A DNA stretch of 64,000 nucleotides, taken from Micrasema longulum. Lineage: Eukaryota > Arthropoda > Insecta > Trichoptera > Brachycentridae. A program made the translations under genes and the position numbers. Position 1 is the first letter of the stretch; every line of letters starts with the position of its first letter. Shown here piece after piece: positions 20,842-31,770 of this stretch. The notes beneath the pieces are model-generated. The model ran no database searches. It worked only from the letters and a program-made list of their open reading frames with translations, and was not told the DNA's origin. The DNA is taken from assembly GCA_022494885.1 (NCBI GenBank), contig JAGVSM010001371.1, positions 310,001-374,000 on the forward strand. The letters run 5' to 3'.

Positions 20842-21225
20842 AATGTTTCCATCTTTTGATTTTTGTGAAGTTTTAAGAGGTGCAACCATTATTTTTGTGG
20901 GTGAGATTCGTATATCATAATTATTTCACCCACTAGCAACGTAAAGCTTGAAAATGTTTAAACTTTTTTTTTCTTATTTAGGACTAGTTGGTAATCAATA
21001 ACATTATGAATATCTCAAAATGTTTGTAAACTGGTATGTCACCCCTTAGGCAGTTATTACGATTAACGCATTATAATATAACAACAGAGATGGAGAAAAA
21101 TTTTTGGAAAAGAATATGAAAGTCTGACATAAAGAGACTATACCAAATCATTGCCTGGTTTGAGTGGCTATATTACACACTGTGTAACATTAACCATTCT
21201 GCCCATGTTTATATTTGTAAATATT
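20842..21225 (+). repeat. M-family fragments
   Basis: Two partial blocks. At 20,850-20,925: TTTTGTGAAGTTTTAAGAGG then GGGTGAGATTCGTAT. At 21,075-21,215: CAACAGAGATGGAGAAAA, TGGCTATATTACACACTGTG and ACCATTCTGCCC. Separated by about 140 bp. Confidence 0.65.
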
Positions 21226-21274
21226 TTTTAATTTTATATAAATATAATAAACTGAATGTTTGAACTATCAGTAG

Positions 21275-21603
21275 GGTTGCAGTGAGTCACATCTTGCTGG
21301 AGGGTGTGATTTTATTAAATGCTGTAAATGCCCAGTTGCATTCCACCGGTAACACTACTGACTAGTCCTACTCGTTAGCGTCCACGTCGCGAACCCTGGG
21401 CAATGGGATCACACTCATAACTGTGTGATCACAGCAGACAAATAACGGGAATCCAGTCTGGTCATCTTTTTCCAGGAATCACTATGGCGAGTACATCCAA
21501 CAAGCAATTATCCTGGCCTCGGAGTAGCGCAGGACCGAGATGCAGTTGCTGTATTGATTGCCAACGTCGGGGGATCTGACAAGGCACCGCAAGAAGAAGA
21601 AGA
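21275..21603 (+). repeat. LINE 3'-end/SINE-like repeat T, copy 1, with GAA tail
   Basis: Starts near GCAGTGAGTCACATCTTGCT, passes CCTGGGCAATGGGATCACAC and CAGGAATCACTATGGCGAG, and ends GACAAGGCACCGCAAGAAGA with a (GAA) run. It matches 52,715-53,150 on the opposite strand but lacks about 70 bp in the middle. The last part may translate as a LINE C-terminus (AVAVLIANV). Confidence 0.7.
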
Positions 21604-21714
21604 ATTTAAAAAAGCCATAGTATTTTCTTTCTCTTTTAACTTTAGACCAAGCAGTTTTTGATTTTGTTTTAGCAGACAATTTGAGTTAGGCATAATGAGT
21701 CCGTGCAGTTGTTT

Positions 21715-22560
21715 TTTTCACAAAATATTGGGATGGCATTTGCGAGAGAGTAACAGAAAAACAAGTATTGGATTTAACCCTTTATAGAGTATATCATGAA
21801 TTATCAATTTTAGAGTACGGTATAATCGGATGGGGTGGTGCGAGTGACACAGTTTTAAACAGTGTATTGGTTGCACAAAAATCCATCATTAAAATAAAAC
21901 TCAGAGTCCCGATACAGACATCTACTAAAGAAATATTTCACAAATCACAATTTATGACCCCAAAGCATTTATACGCTAAAACAATACTCACTTACATATT
22001 CAAAAACAACTCTTACTCAAATGAAAGACATAACTCCTACAATACATCACATACAAATGATATAATCAGTAGATCCTCCAACACATAGACAACTTAAACA
22101 CAAATTATAACCACTTTTAGACAAATTAAAATTATTCAATTAAAATATATAATCTACTTCCACTATCTATTAAAACAATTAGTAACGAGAAAATGTTTTA
22201 AAAGGCTATAAAAAAACGGAGAGTGGAGCTAGGTAGAAGTAAAATAGATTATCTCATTCGCCTAAACCAATATTGAATCAACTGCTTCACAAATGTATGG
22301 CTTATGTAAAGTTTTTGTTCTTTCGTTGTGCGTTTTTTAATATTAATAATACAGATGTACACAAATTAATGATAAACATAAATACGTTGCGTTTAAAACT
22401 CTCTAAACATTTTGTTAATTATCTCTGTTTACTAGTTAGTCTTCTTTGTTTATTCTCAAATGTAAGAATATTTATAAAAAAGTATATTGTTAAGGGTCCT
22501 CGGCACGGGTAACCTCAGTGAGGTCATATTATTTTATTATTAGTTATAGTTTATAATAGA
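21715..22560 (+). pseudogene. Jockey-like LINE 3' fragment and 3'UTR
   Basis: LDLTLYRVYHELSILEYGII, GWGGASDTVLNSVLVAQKSI, then MTPKHLYAKTILTYIFKNN. 'YGIIGWGG...VAQK' is a Jockey-type post-catalytic block. After several shifts the 3'UTR includes GTCCTCGGCACGGGTAACC, similar to 23,345-23,365. Confidence 0.75.
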
Positions 22561-22604
22561 AAAAAAAGGAATAAATAAAACTAAAAATTAAAATTAAAAG
22601 ATAA

Positions 22605-22695
22605 TTTACAAATGTTTACAAATTTAGACAGAATGGTGAATGTTTCAGTCTGTAATATGATCACGTAAAAAAGCCTATGGCCTTGTAAATGAATA
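22605..22695 (-). repeat. M-family fragment (weak)
   Basis: CAGAATGGTGAATGTTTCAG and the neighbouring bases resemble the M block 'gggcagaatggtgaatgttacac'. Confidence 0.4.
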
Positions 22696-22954
22696 ATACT
22701 TTATATCCCCCTTTTTAAAATGCTGTGTATTCAATATATGGGCCAGCAAGATCAAAATGCTAAAGAAAATACCATAAAGTGGAAGTGATTTTATTTAAGA
22801 ATCGCATCAAAATTTTTGATAAGAATGAATGCCGTATAACGAGTAAAGATAACACTCATAAAGTGGAAAATATCAAATAAAAATAATATCTTGATATACT
22901 ACTTGTAGAGTGACTCAAAAATTTGTGACCATTTTTAAAATGAATTTATTTATA

Positions 22955-23075
22955 TTATAGGATATTTATTTTATTTAGCTCAGTAGTTCAGGCGCATCGA
23001 AGAGTGAGTTGAGAATTTTAAATAGGACCAGAAGGTTGGATTTATTTCGACGGTCTTGGAGAGAATATATATTTA
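22955..23075 (-). pseudogene. J1 LINE C-terminal fragment
   Basis: GAGCTCAGTAGTTCAGGCG-type sequence inverted relative to 1216-1437; on the minus strand it encodes NISS..DRRNKSNLLVLFK and LNSLFDAPELL. Only about 120 bp remain. Confidence 0.75.
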
Positions 23076-23334
23076 AGCTAGTTTATAACTCGTAGAAAAG
23101 TAGAAACAAAAATGCAGATCAAATAAAAAAGAATAAATAAATAAACCTTTAAATTTTTTAAAAATATAACACAACAAAAAAATTTAAAATAACATTCAGA
23201 GGCACTGTACACACATATATGTGTAAGTATATAATACGCATATACGTACCTACTTATACAATACACAAGTTGTATTTTATGTATTTGATATTATGATTTA
23301 ATTATGTTTAATAAGGCATGTTTCAAAATAATAC

Positions 23335-23385
23335 AAAATGTTTCTCTCGGCACGGGACACCCTAGTTAGGGAACATTATCTTTAA
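23335..23385 (+). repeat. LINE 3'UTR remnant
   Basis: CTCTCGGCACGGGACACCCT is similar to the 3'UTR end of the element at 21.7-22.5 kb. Confidence 0.4.
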
Positions 23386-23644
23386 TGTAAGAAAAGTATT
23401 ACATAAATTGTAGTGGGACGAATTAAAAAATAAAATGAAACAAATGTATCTTTACTTTTTATAAAATAGAATATATTTAAAATAGCCTAAATGATTATGT
23501 ATCGAATAACATTATTTGTTTATTTATACGCCCTACGAACTTTTACATTTATTAGCAATACATTCAAGTGCAGCAGTATAAAAGCAGTGCACAAGACGGA
23601 GTAAAAGAAACAATAATAAGACAAAAAAGGAAATATACAGACAA

Positions 23645-23985
23645 AGGTATATTTATTTATTTATTTTACAGAAACAAACAGTCGACAATGATATAATAAC
23701 AAAAAAAGAAACGATATAAAGGCAGATCAGCGAAGTTTCTAAATAAAAAGTAAAGATATTAAATTGTGGTACAACAAAAGGGTGTGTTTATGTGTATTTG
23801 TATGAGAGTAAGTGTAGAGGTGTATTTGTGTGGGATTAAGTGTTCAGGTGTGTGTGTGCATTCAATAGCAAGTGGGATCATATCGCAGCCAGAAAAAATA
23901 AGTCTTAATTTATTTAAAAATAAACTAAGGGGCGTGTTAAATATATCAATAGATGTAAAAATATTAAATAAACAAACATAAATAC
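23645..23985 (-). repeat. LINE 3' end (family J4)
   Basis: Blocks ACAGAAACAAACAGTCGACA, GACCAGCGAAGTTTCTAAAT (with variation) and ATATCGCAGCCAGAAAAAAT recur, in the same order, at 56,050-56,180 and 56,560-56,720. On the minus strand the right part reads SLFLNKLRLIFSGCDM, plausibly the end of an RT ORF. GT-rich low-complexity sequence lies between. Confidence 0.6.
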
Positions 23986-24053
23986 ACATGCACATGCATA
24001 CATACAAACACATATATTTACACATATAGGTACACACATATACACTTGAATCA

Positions 24054-24215
24054 AGTTGTGGTCCCGTGGCTAGTGTTGCGGACTCACGGGCCAGAGGTCC
24101 GAGGTTTAAATCCCACTCTACCCCAACTTGATTTCCGTTTTCTAATAGTGGGTTATTAACAACTCGTTGAAAATGACCATCAACATTGAAATATTTGGGT
24201 AAATCAAAGAACGCC
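24054..24215 (+). repeat. SINE S2, copy 2
   Basis: Box A-like CCGTGGCTAGTGTTGCGG, box B-like GAGGTTTAAATCCCACTC, then the body GGGTTATTAACAACTCGTTG, TGAAATATTTGGGTAAATCA. Confidence 0.75.
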
Positions 24216-24239
24216 AATTTATTTTTTTAAAAGAAAATA

Positions 24240-25920
24240 TGTATATACATAAGTATCCATATATTATTATTGGTTTATAAATATACATAAACAAATATAA
24301 AATACTCTCTGAAAGTTGGTAGGTACGTAATTAAACGTGTAAGAAAAATTATAACAGTTTTATGCTTAAAAATGAAGTGAAATGTTGGTATTACATAAGT
24401 ATAGACAAGCAAAATACAAAAGGGCTAATGTGATTTTTGCAGCATTCGAATTATTAATTTTTTTTAAATTCAATCACCGTAAGAGTTTTAAATCTTAAAA
24501 CTGACAATGGAAAACGAATTATATCAATCTCTCCATAATTGTTTCCGAGCCGGTGTAGTCAGACGGTTGGTGAATTTACAAAATAATTCATCGACCTATA
24601 AATATAGCGAGCGGTCACCGGGAGGAGATGAATTGAGAATACGTAAAAAGATATACCACAGGGACATAAAATATTACTGTTAGTATACTAGTAGTATGCC
24701 CTTTCGTTGGGAATAAAAATAATTAATGGAGTAGAGAATAATTAATAGAGTTAGCGGAGTTGATAACACCGATAATTCTATCTCCCCCTAACTGTGGTTA
24801 GTTTTTCAGGTTTTTCTTTTATAAAATTAAAACCTGAAACTAAAAAAAAGTTAAAAGATATCAACCAGTACCATTTTTCTTAGTGTTAGGTTTAGAGATA
24901 AGTTATATTTTAGTGTTAAAAATGTATTTTTGTAACAATAAATTATGTATTGGTTATAAACATAAATTGTGTCTTTTTTTTCCAAATGAAGAAAACAAGA
25001 GAACACAACAAAAAACTACAACGAATTGTTCAATAGTGTATTCTCCTTCATTATTTTATGACAAAAAAAAAGACTGAATATAATCAAAATTTAAAACGTT
25101 TCTTTGCATGATTTTTTTCAAATTAAAATGGCTGTTATTTTCTACACACCCATTACATGGTGTGACTTTATATACCTACCCAAAGTAGGTACAACTTGTC
25201 TCTTGTGAATCGGTTTTAGAATACAAATGATCGAATCGGAGGTGGTGACAAGCCACCCAGATGGATTCCATATATATTTTGTAGCTTTTCTTAAATTTTA
25301 ATGACATTTGGTCCATATTTCTTCTTTGCGGGCATGAAATTGTATAACGTCTTACGAAATATTCACATTAATTCAAGAATCAAAACAGTATTTTTATATT
25401 ACGGCTATTTTTTTTTTTATGTAAAAAAATACGCGTTTGGCGTATGTTTTTTTACGTGATACAAATTTCAATATAAAAAGAGAATATTTGTTCGATAAAT
25501 TGTGGTAAGTGTCATCGGAGTGTAGAGTAAACGCCAATCTGATATGGGCTATTGCGTTTCTGTATAAGGACAGTGTAGCATATATTAGGGTAAATGGATC
25601 ATACACATTGTGGTTTGAAATTTCTTAAGGAGCCAAACAGGAAGTGTGATGTCACTATAGTTGTTCGATGCACTATTTAATATACGTATACTCTTCTATT
25701 CAAATACGACCCGGAATTTGTAATTTAAAAGAACCACGGTAAATATTTTATACAATGAAAGCTTCCACCTCTTTCTTGAAACTGTTCATAAAGACTTGAG
25801 TCTTTTTTCAGTTTTGCATATCAATATCAATTTTTTAAAAACTAATTAAGCGAAAATTTAATATTTCTTTACAATCAAACCGCGGAAATAACAAAACAAA
25901 GAAACTTTAAAAGTTTGCAT
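24240..25920. other. AT-rich spacer, largely unassigned
   Basis: No coding exon or repeat recognised except a possible SINE-like head near 24,548-24,590 (CGAGCCGGTGTAGTCAGACG). Short frames here show no conserved motif. Confidence 0.35.
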
Positions 25921-25989
25921 TGTACCCCTCACTGCGGTATTGTCAATTTGTGATCAATCAAATACACATGGTCAGCACAATCATTTTTT

Positions 25990-26503
25990 TCTAATTTCCC
26001 AGTATGATAGTGAAGGAATACAGTGTTAGTTCCAAATTGAGACCGCGGCCGCACGCTCCAGATCACGCCTCGGAAAGGAAAAAGAACGTAGTAATACAAA
26101 CAAATCAAACAACGACACAAAACCCAAATACATATGGGAAATCGAATAATTTGCCCTATACAACATGCACTCAATTAACAGAAGAAAAACAATACGTATC
26201 TATACCAAATCACAGAGGAACATCAAATTATCAAGACACTACTGGCAAAATCCTAACACAGATCCTAACATGATCCCTATCGAACTCACACGAAATTACT
26301 TCTCGCCATAATACTGAATTCCTCGCAAAAACCTTTATCCTAATACCAACTGTAGAAACAATCCTATGCAAAGACCCTAATCGTCCTAACAATCTCTCAG
26401 ACCTTGGAGCAGACGAGACGGGTTCTAGAGCATGGTCGGCGCGTGGTTCTCTTGTGATAGTCTACTATTTGGTCAATAGATTGATATTTTTTTCTTTCTA
26501 AGG
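25990..26503 (+). other. Unusually open A/C-rich reading frame, unidentified
   Basis: A single frame from just after TAA (about 25,992) to TAA near 26,503 has only one internal stop (TGA at 26,271), rare in this AT-rich window. It begins right after an acceptor-like TTTTTTCTAATTTCCCAG. The translation is N/T/Q-rich (for example NQTTTQNPNTYGKSNN) and resembles no family I recognise. Could be an ORF1/gag-like remnant, an exon or a compositional accident. Confidence 0.3.
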
Positions 26504-26509
26504 TAGGTA

Positions 26510-27420
26510 AAACTATCATAGACATACCTGTTAGTTTTCAGTGCATCGGTCATGAAGTTTGTTTAAACAGTGGTACAAACAAGTTCTACAAATTTTTCCT
26601 TAGTTTTAATTTTCTTTAAAAAATTCAAGTAAGTACATGTCAAAAATAATTCAAAAGAGAAACAATATGAAATATTTTTATACAACAGAGTGGAACTAAT
26701 TATAGAAAACATGTGTTGACGGTTTACTGTTTGTAAGGAAGGATTCTCTTCTTTGAAATTATTTATTGTTTTATAGCAATGTACAGGGTCAAACTAAGGG
26801 GGCTAATAAGGGTGAGTTTTAGAATGTTATCTGCTGATTTATTAAAATTCTATCCTTTTATTTCTTCTCCTATTTATTTCAAAAATTTCTAATCTATCTA
26901 ACTTTGGACCTTTATGTTCTACATGTATAATTTTTATATCTTTTGATTCGTCAAAATTATGTTGCTATCCCTTTAAACGTGATGCGCAGTTTGGTAATTC
27001 GTTATTTAATCCAATGGAAAGCTAAATGTTATTTTAAATTATATTTAATTGCTTTTTCGCATTGTCTTTTATATGAACCAGGACAATCACATGTTAATAT
27101 AAATAACTCATGTTAATATATAATAATCACATGTTTATATGTTGCATTGAAATATTGTATATTGTATCTCTTTCGTCTTATTTTTTAAATGAACTTACAC
27201 TTAAGATAAGATTAAGTTTTATGCCATGTATTTTTAACGATATTTTTGTTCTGTATAATGTATAATATATGATAATATTCGACCCAACTCAGTACAGGAC
27301 TTTGGTTCCATGGAATTGGAATTTGTGTTTCAATAAATGTTTAACATTAATATGTTCTGAATAAAATAAATAAATAAAAACTATCCTTACACTGTTTAAT
27401 ATTTACCAGTCTGAAGATGC
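26510..27420. other. AT-rich unassigned spacer
   Basis: Contains a short local repeat of 'cacatgtttatat/cacatgttaatat' near 27,090-27,140. Nothing else recognised. Confidence 0.35.
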
Positions 27421-27429
27421 CCATTAGAG

Positions 27430-27690
27430 GGAGAAAGCACTAATTTGTCGAATACTAAGTATTTTCAATTGGTACTTATTATTAACAAAATTTTTATCTA
27501 TCAGATGTTTAGCTCAATGCATAAAAATAAATTAGAACACAGTTCTCTAACAAAATTTACATCTATTGACAGTCAAGTAGTACCAAATATAAAAAATATG
27601 TTTTTACATCGTACGTTGGATAATATTGTTTCAAAAATATTAAATATACTGCCACTTGACTTACAAACTTTTCATAATAAAAAATAAAAT
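27430..27690 (+). pseudogene. Probable LINE RT C-terminal fragment
   Basis: Frame YLLLTKFLSIRCLAQCIKIN-like, then SSLTKFTSIDSQVVPNIKNM, FLHRTLDNIVSKILNILPLD. 'SQVVPxxxxxxxxRTLxxxxxxxLNxLP' resembles the Jockey-type C-terminus. AT-rich 3'UTR-like sequence follows. Confidence 0.5.
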
Positions 27691-28254
27691 GATGTTTCTA
27701 TTACTAAAGTGGTCAGAAGACAAAACGTTTCTATTCTGATTTATTATTTATGTAAAACTTTCATATGAGAAACTCAGTGTTTTTGTCTCGTTAAGAACAT
27801 TTTTAATATTTTCTTTTTAACATTGTCTTTTCTTATTTTATTAACAAATTTTAAATCTCAATTTCAATAGTAAGTTTTAATTTTTGTTTTGTAGATATAA
27901 TTTTTTTGTTGCATTTAAAAACACCAACTACTTTTACTTTTTTTTAAAGCCTCAAATATATTCAAAAATACGTTTCTTTTTAAATGTAATTGGTGTTTTT
28001 TTCTATATTTTGCTACTTTAAAAAAAATATTTTCAACCGTTTTGTTTTTTTCTTTCTTTCTTCTTAATACTACATATTTTTTCAAAGCATAAAAAAGATA
28101 AAATGTAAATATATGTTTGGTATTTTATATGTGACAATATAATGTCTGTACTCTTTTATTTGAATCTTAATAAAAACTTAAATCTGAGCACTTAAGTGCC
28201 TGCAATTATTTAAAAGTTTATCAAGACAAACATGTTTTAATACTTAAGTTTTAA

Positions 28255-28283
28255 ATAAAGGAGGTACTTAAGTACTCCTTTAT
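28255..28283. repeat. Near-perfect 24-bp palindrome
   Basis: AAAGGAG-G-TACTTAAGTA-CTCCTTT: the centre TACTTAAGTA is a perfect palindrome and the flanks pair with one bulge. Confidence 0.7.
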
Positions 28284-28795
28284 GTTTGAATTCCAGAACG
28301 TAAAATAATTTATATTCAAATAAAGAATTATTTTTGCAAATGTCAAACTCTGCTCTTCTACTAACAGGGGTGCACTTTGTAATATTGGATTACGACTTGC
28401 AAAAATAAGTTAAATGTCAGTTAATGTTTTTTTATCATTAATGAAAATCCAATAAAAAGAAATAAATGGGTAGAAATTATAAGAAATTTAAGAAAGAATA
28501 TGATTGGGATTCATAAAAAGTTAATGTTGTCTGTGAACATTCAAAAACAAAGTTTTTTTAATACAAAAAAACAACATCCTTCCATTTTTTGTTTATGCCC
28601 TCTCGTCGGATAAAGCCCTGGTGAACGATGAATAAAACTTTTATGCTCCTTACTATTTTTCTACTCAACGCTTTGAATATGCCAATAATAAAATTCATCA
28701 TTTTGCTGGAAACCGCACGTAATTCAATCCAGTGGTTATTTACATAGTATATCCAGGACACAAATACGAACATTGCCTTTTATACATATAGATTT
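28270..28795 (-). repeat. Z-family repeat (inverse copy)
   Basis: Contains, inverted, the 'gaaccccgcacgta...aaaaggcaatgttcgta' end and the CAGGGGTGCACTTTG and GCAAATGTCAAACTC blocks seen at 3,120-4,080. Confidence 0.65.
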
Positions 28796-29245
28796 TATCG
28801 TTGTTGACTGTATGTTTCTGTAAAATAAGCAAAAAAATAAATAAGTATGCAATTTAAAGAATGTCTATCTTTTTCATGTTATTTTGAATAACCTGGCGTA
28901 AAAAAGATTTTTTAGAATAGAGCGAAACCCATCTAAATCTATACGAGAACCAATAATGTACATATGGTGATACTGAAGCGTATACATTCGCACACATAAG
29001 TTCCAAGCGTCTCTCGGTTGCCAAGCAACGGGGTTAATCTACCTCCACCCTGAGAAACACCCCTTCCATGACCCTCCCCATGCCACACCCACCTATATTT
29101 ATGTACAGAGTGTTGACATAAGTTGGGTTCGTTTTTTTTTTAATTTTAAATGCGCACCAAAAGTAAAACAAAAACGAATATATTGTTCAAAACTTTAACT
29201 TTGCTGTCAAACATTTTGATTAGTAAAAGTAAATATTAGTATTTA

Positions 29246-29405
29246 ACCACTTACCGAGTTTTTATGTCTACCGGTTTCGACACGAACTCTTTTTTACGTC
29301 AGGACACTCACTGTACCAACATGCAAATACTAAAATACTCAAGTCATGACGAAGAGACGGGTACGTCTCGAAACCAATAGACATAAGAAGTCGGTAAGTG
29401 GTTAA
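29246..29405. repeat. Isolated inverted pair of PLE-1 terminal repeats
   Basis: TTTAACCACTTACCGAG (left) and AAGTCGGTAAGTGGTTAAATA (right) are the outer ends of two head-to-head copies of the PLE-1 terminal repeat, with almost no internal sequence. Each arm holds a decayed hammerhead-like motif (29,264-29,307 on the minus strand, 29,341-29,384 on the plus strand). Confidence 0.75.
29341..29384 (+). ncRNA. Hammerhead-like motif in PLE-1 repeat (right arm)
   Basis: Core ATGACGA (C3 changed to A), perfect stem II GAGACG/CGTCTC with GGTA loop, core GAAA, then CCAATA and GACAT pairing with upstream GTC. The C3 change predicts loss of activity. Confidence 0.45.
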
Positions 29406-29426
29406 ATATTAATATTTTACTATTGT

Positions 29427-29655
29427 CATCATTTCCTTTCTGCGCCTAATGGTGTATAGAGCACTGCATTTTACACCATTATTATCTTGACCATTTTTGT
29501 TGCCCGAAGTTAAGATGATCAGTCTTAGGCTTCAGGTGCCATTCCAGGGACTATGAAATATTCTAGTGTGAAATCAGATCAATTATGTCGGGAATCGAAC
29601 CCGAGACCTCTTGCATGATAGGCGAACGCGCTGATCATTACACCACAAGGCCGAT
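29427..29655 (-). repeat. SINE S1, full-length copy
   Basis: On the minus strand: GGCCTTGTGGTGTAATGATC (box A), GGTCTCGGGTTCGATTCCCG (box B), the body, and the tail with 'tacaccattaggcgcagaaagg' and GATGAT. Confidence 0.85.
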
Positions 29656-29689
29656 AAACTAATACTTACTAACATTAATTTACATTTTT

Positions 29690-30090
29690 TGAGTTGGTCC
29701 AATTTTTTGTAAACAAGGACCGGATTCTACCCCCTATGGAGCTGTTAATATTAAAATATTACAACAAAGGTGAAACGCATTCAAGAGAAGAGAATATGGA
29801 ATTCTAGGCATCTACAGGGCTCATGACCTGTCATTCTGCCAGTATTTAAATAAAATGGTCTTTATCTCTGTGAATAATATGGACGTATTTGAATAATATG
29901 TTGAATCCAGTTCTTATCTACAAACCGCACAAACTAAAAATATTGTTTATAAATTCACCTGGTTCAAGAAGAAGTATAAAAATATAAATGTTTTCAGGCG
30001 TTGTCTAGTATGTAGGTGAAATAATTCAATCAGAATCTCAACCCCATTAATAAAGGTTTTGGGTCTTTAAATTCACAAACATCAACAGCT
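29690..30090. repeat. M-family copy, rearranged
   Basis: TTGAGTTGGTCCAATTTTTT, CAACAAAGGTGAAACGCATT, CATCTACAGGGCTCATGACC, then inverted pieces GAATCCAGTTCTTATCTAC and TTTCAGGCGTTGTCTAGTAT, CACAAACATCAACAGC. Both orientations are present. Confidence 0.65.
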
Positions 30091-30244
30091 TGCCCACCAC
30101 ATACCGCACACCGCATCTGAGGACATAAGTCTCCTTGGCGGTGCCCACATACACAGAAAATTTGCTCGTTGTCAAACGAGAAAAGCTGCCCGAAGGAGCT
30201 CTCTGAAATCTGGTAGCCTTAGCATATTTGTGCTGAAAGAAAGT

Positions 30245-30565
30245 AATCCAGAAGCTCATGATATGTACTTTATTGAGTTGAGAAGAGAGGTAAGTGAATT
30301 CTTCACTGACTGGGATTAAATTGATTAAACATGATAGATTCGCCGAAATGATTACAAAACTTTTTAAAAGTCGTGAAATTATTTTTAGAAGCCACCAGAT
30401 TTGTATATCCGACAGGACCTATAACAGGGCTACGGATAGTAGCGAGAAGCTCCATTCGGTAATCATAGAGAAGAGGAAAGGGATAAGACCACAGGATGTG
30501 TTCAGAAGATTGGTTAATATATCCGCAGCAGCACGAAGAGGAGTCAACAATATTAAAAACAAATA
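30245..30565. repeat. Unclassified dispersed repeat Q (copy 2)
   Basis: Same orientation as 8,750-9,065, roughly 85-90 % similar by eye. The plus frame is open for over 100 codons here (EMITKLFKSREIIFRSHQIC, VNISAAARRGVNNI). Confidence 0.6.
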
Positions 30566-30594
30566 TTTTTTATATATAATATATATATTTGTCG

Positions 30595-30728
30595 ACCAAG
30601 CAAGAGGTCTCGGGTTCGATTCCCGACATGGTTGATATGATATATTTATTTTAAAGGGTGTTTCCACCCCAGAATATTTGATAGCCCCTGAACTGGTACC
30701 TGAAGCGTAAGACTGATCATCTCATCTA
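30595..30728 (+). repeat. SINE S1, 5'- and 3'-truncated
   Basis: Box B GGTCTCGGGTTCGATTCCCG, then body to 'gactgatcatctcatct'. Box A is replaced by an AT repeat; the tail is lost at the junction with the next LINE. Confidence 0.75.
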
Positions 30729-31206
30729 CATGCTAAAAGGTGCTCAGGTAGACTGCTTGTACAACGACTTCTCAAAAGCATTTAATAAAGTAGATCACCA
30801 GCTTTTGCTTCAGAAACTTCATAAGATTGGCTTCAGTGACATTCTTCTGAGGTTTTTCTCAAGATATCTTACAGATCGATAGTAGTATCTGCGTGTCATA
30901 TGGACTCTATCAATCTGCAGTTTTTTACATCTCCTCGGGAGTGCCCTAGGGTCCTTATTTAGAACCTATGTTAATCACAATATTTATAAATGACACCATC
31001 AATGAAATAAAATTTTCCAAATTTTTATTATTTGCGGACGACTTGAAAATTTTATATAAATACAAACTTTTTTGGACTGTTTGAAACTTCAGTACGACAT
31101 TCAAAATATTATAGGATGAAGTAAACGAAATAAATTGTTCTTTAATGTCTCTAAATGTTTTGTTGTGTCGCACACAAGAGCATCTAAAACAATTTATTTC
31201 ATTAAC

Positions 31207-31440
31207 ATATTACAACAGAGATGAAGAACATTTCAGAGAAGGTAATATAGAAGTCTAGGCATCTACAGGGCTTATGACCTGTCATTGGCTGGTTTAAGTG
31301 GCTACTTTACACACTGTGTAACATTCAACATTCTGCCCTTATTTGAACATCTATATTCCTTCAATTCTTTCATCTGTTGATGTTTGTGAAGTTAAAGAGC
31401 TGAAACTTTTATTTATGCGGGTGAGATTCGTGTGATTTCA
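31207..31440 (+). repeat. M-family unit inserted in a LINE
   Basis: From ACATATTACAACAGAGATGA through CATTGGCTGGTTTAAGTGGC, CACTTTACACACTGTGTAAC and ATTCTTTCATCTGTTGATG to TGCGGGTGAGATTCGTG. Clean copy, useful for defining the M consensus. Confidence 0.85.
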
Positions 31441-31770
31441 GTTAAATATATTTCAGTTATATCATGGATGGAGTAAAGCTTGATCGAGCGTCGACGTCCA
31501 GGGATCTCGGAGTGCCGTTTGACGCTAAGTTATTATTGAATGTACATATAATATCATTATTTAGCAACTCCCTTAGAATGCATTGATTTGTTCTTAGAAA
31601 TGCCGAGATTTTTTCAAAATATTCAGGTTTTGAAAGCATTGTATAATTCCTTAGTAAAAAGTCGCTTGGAATTTAGTTCACGTATTTCTTAATTATAGAG
31701 AGGGTACAGATAAAATTTCTGCGTTATCTGTATCTTTGGGAGTATGGATTTTACCCGTGGCTTTTCCCGA

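Noticed and set aside
23759..24217. 152-codon minus-strand open frame
   Set aside because: It is made of GT-rich low-complexity sequence, a SINE S2 and a LINE 3' end; the apparent Cys/Tyr-rich protein is an artefact.
30419..30667. 82-codon minus-strand frame
   Set aside because: It spans the border between repeat Q and a SINE, so it is not a conserved unit.
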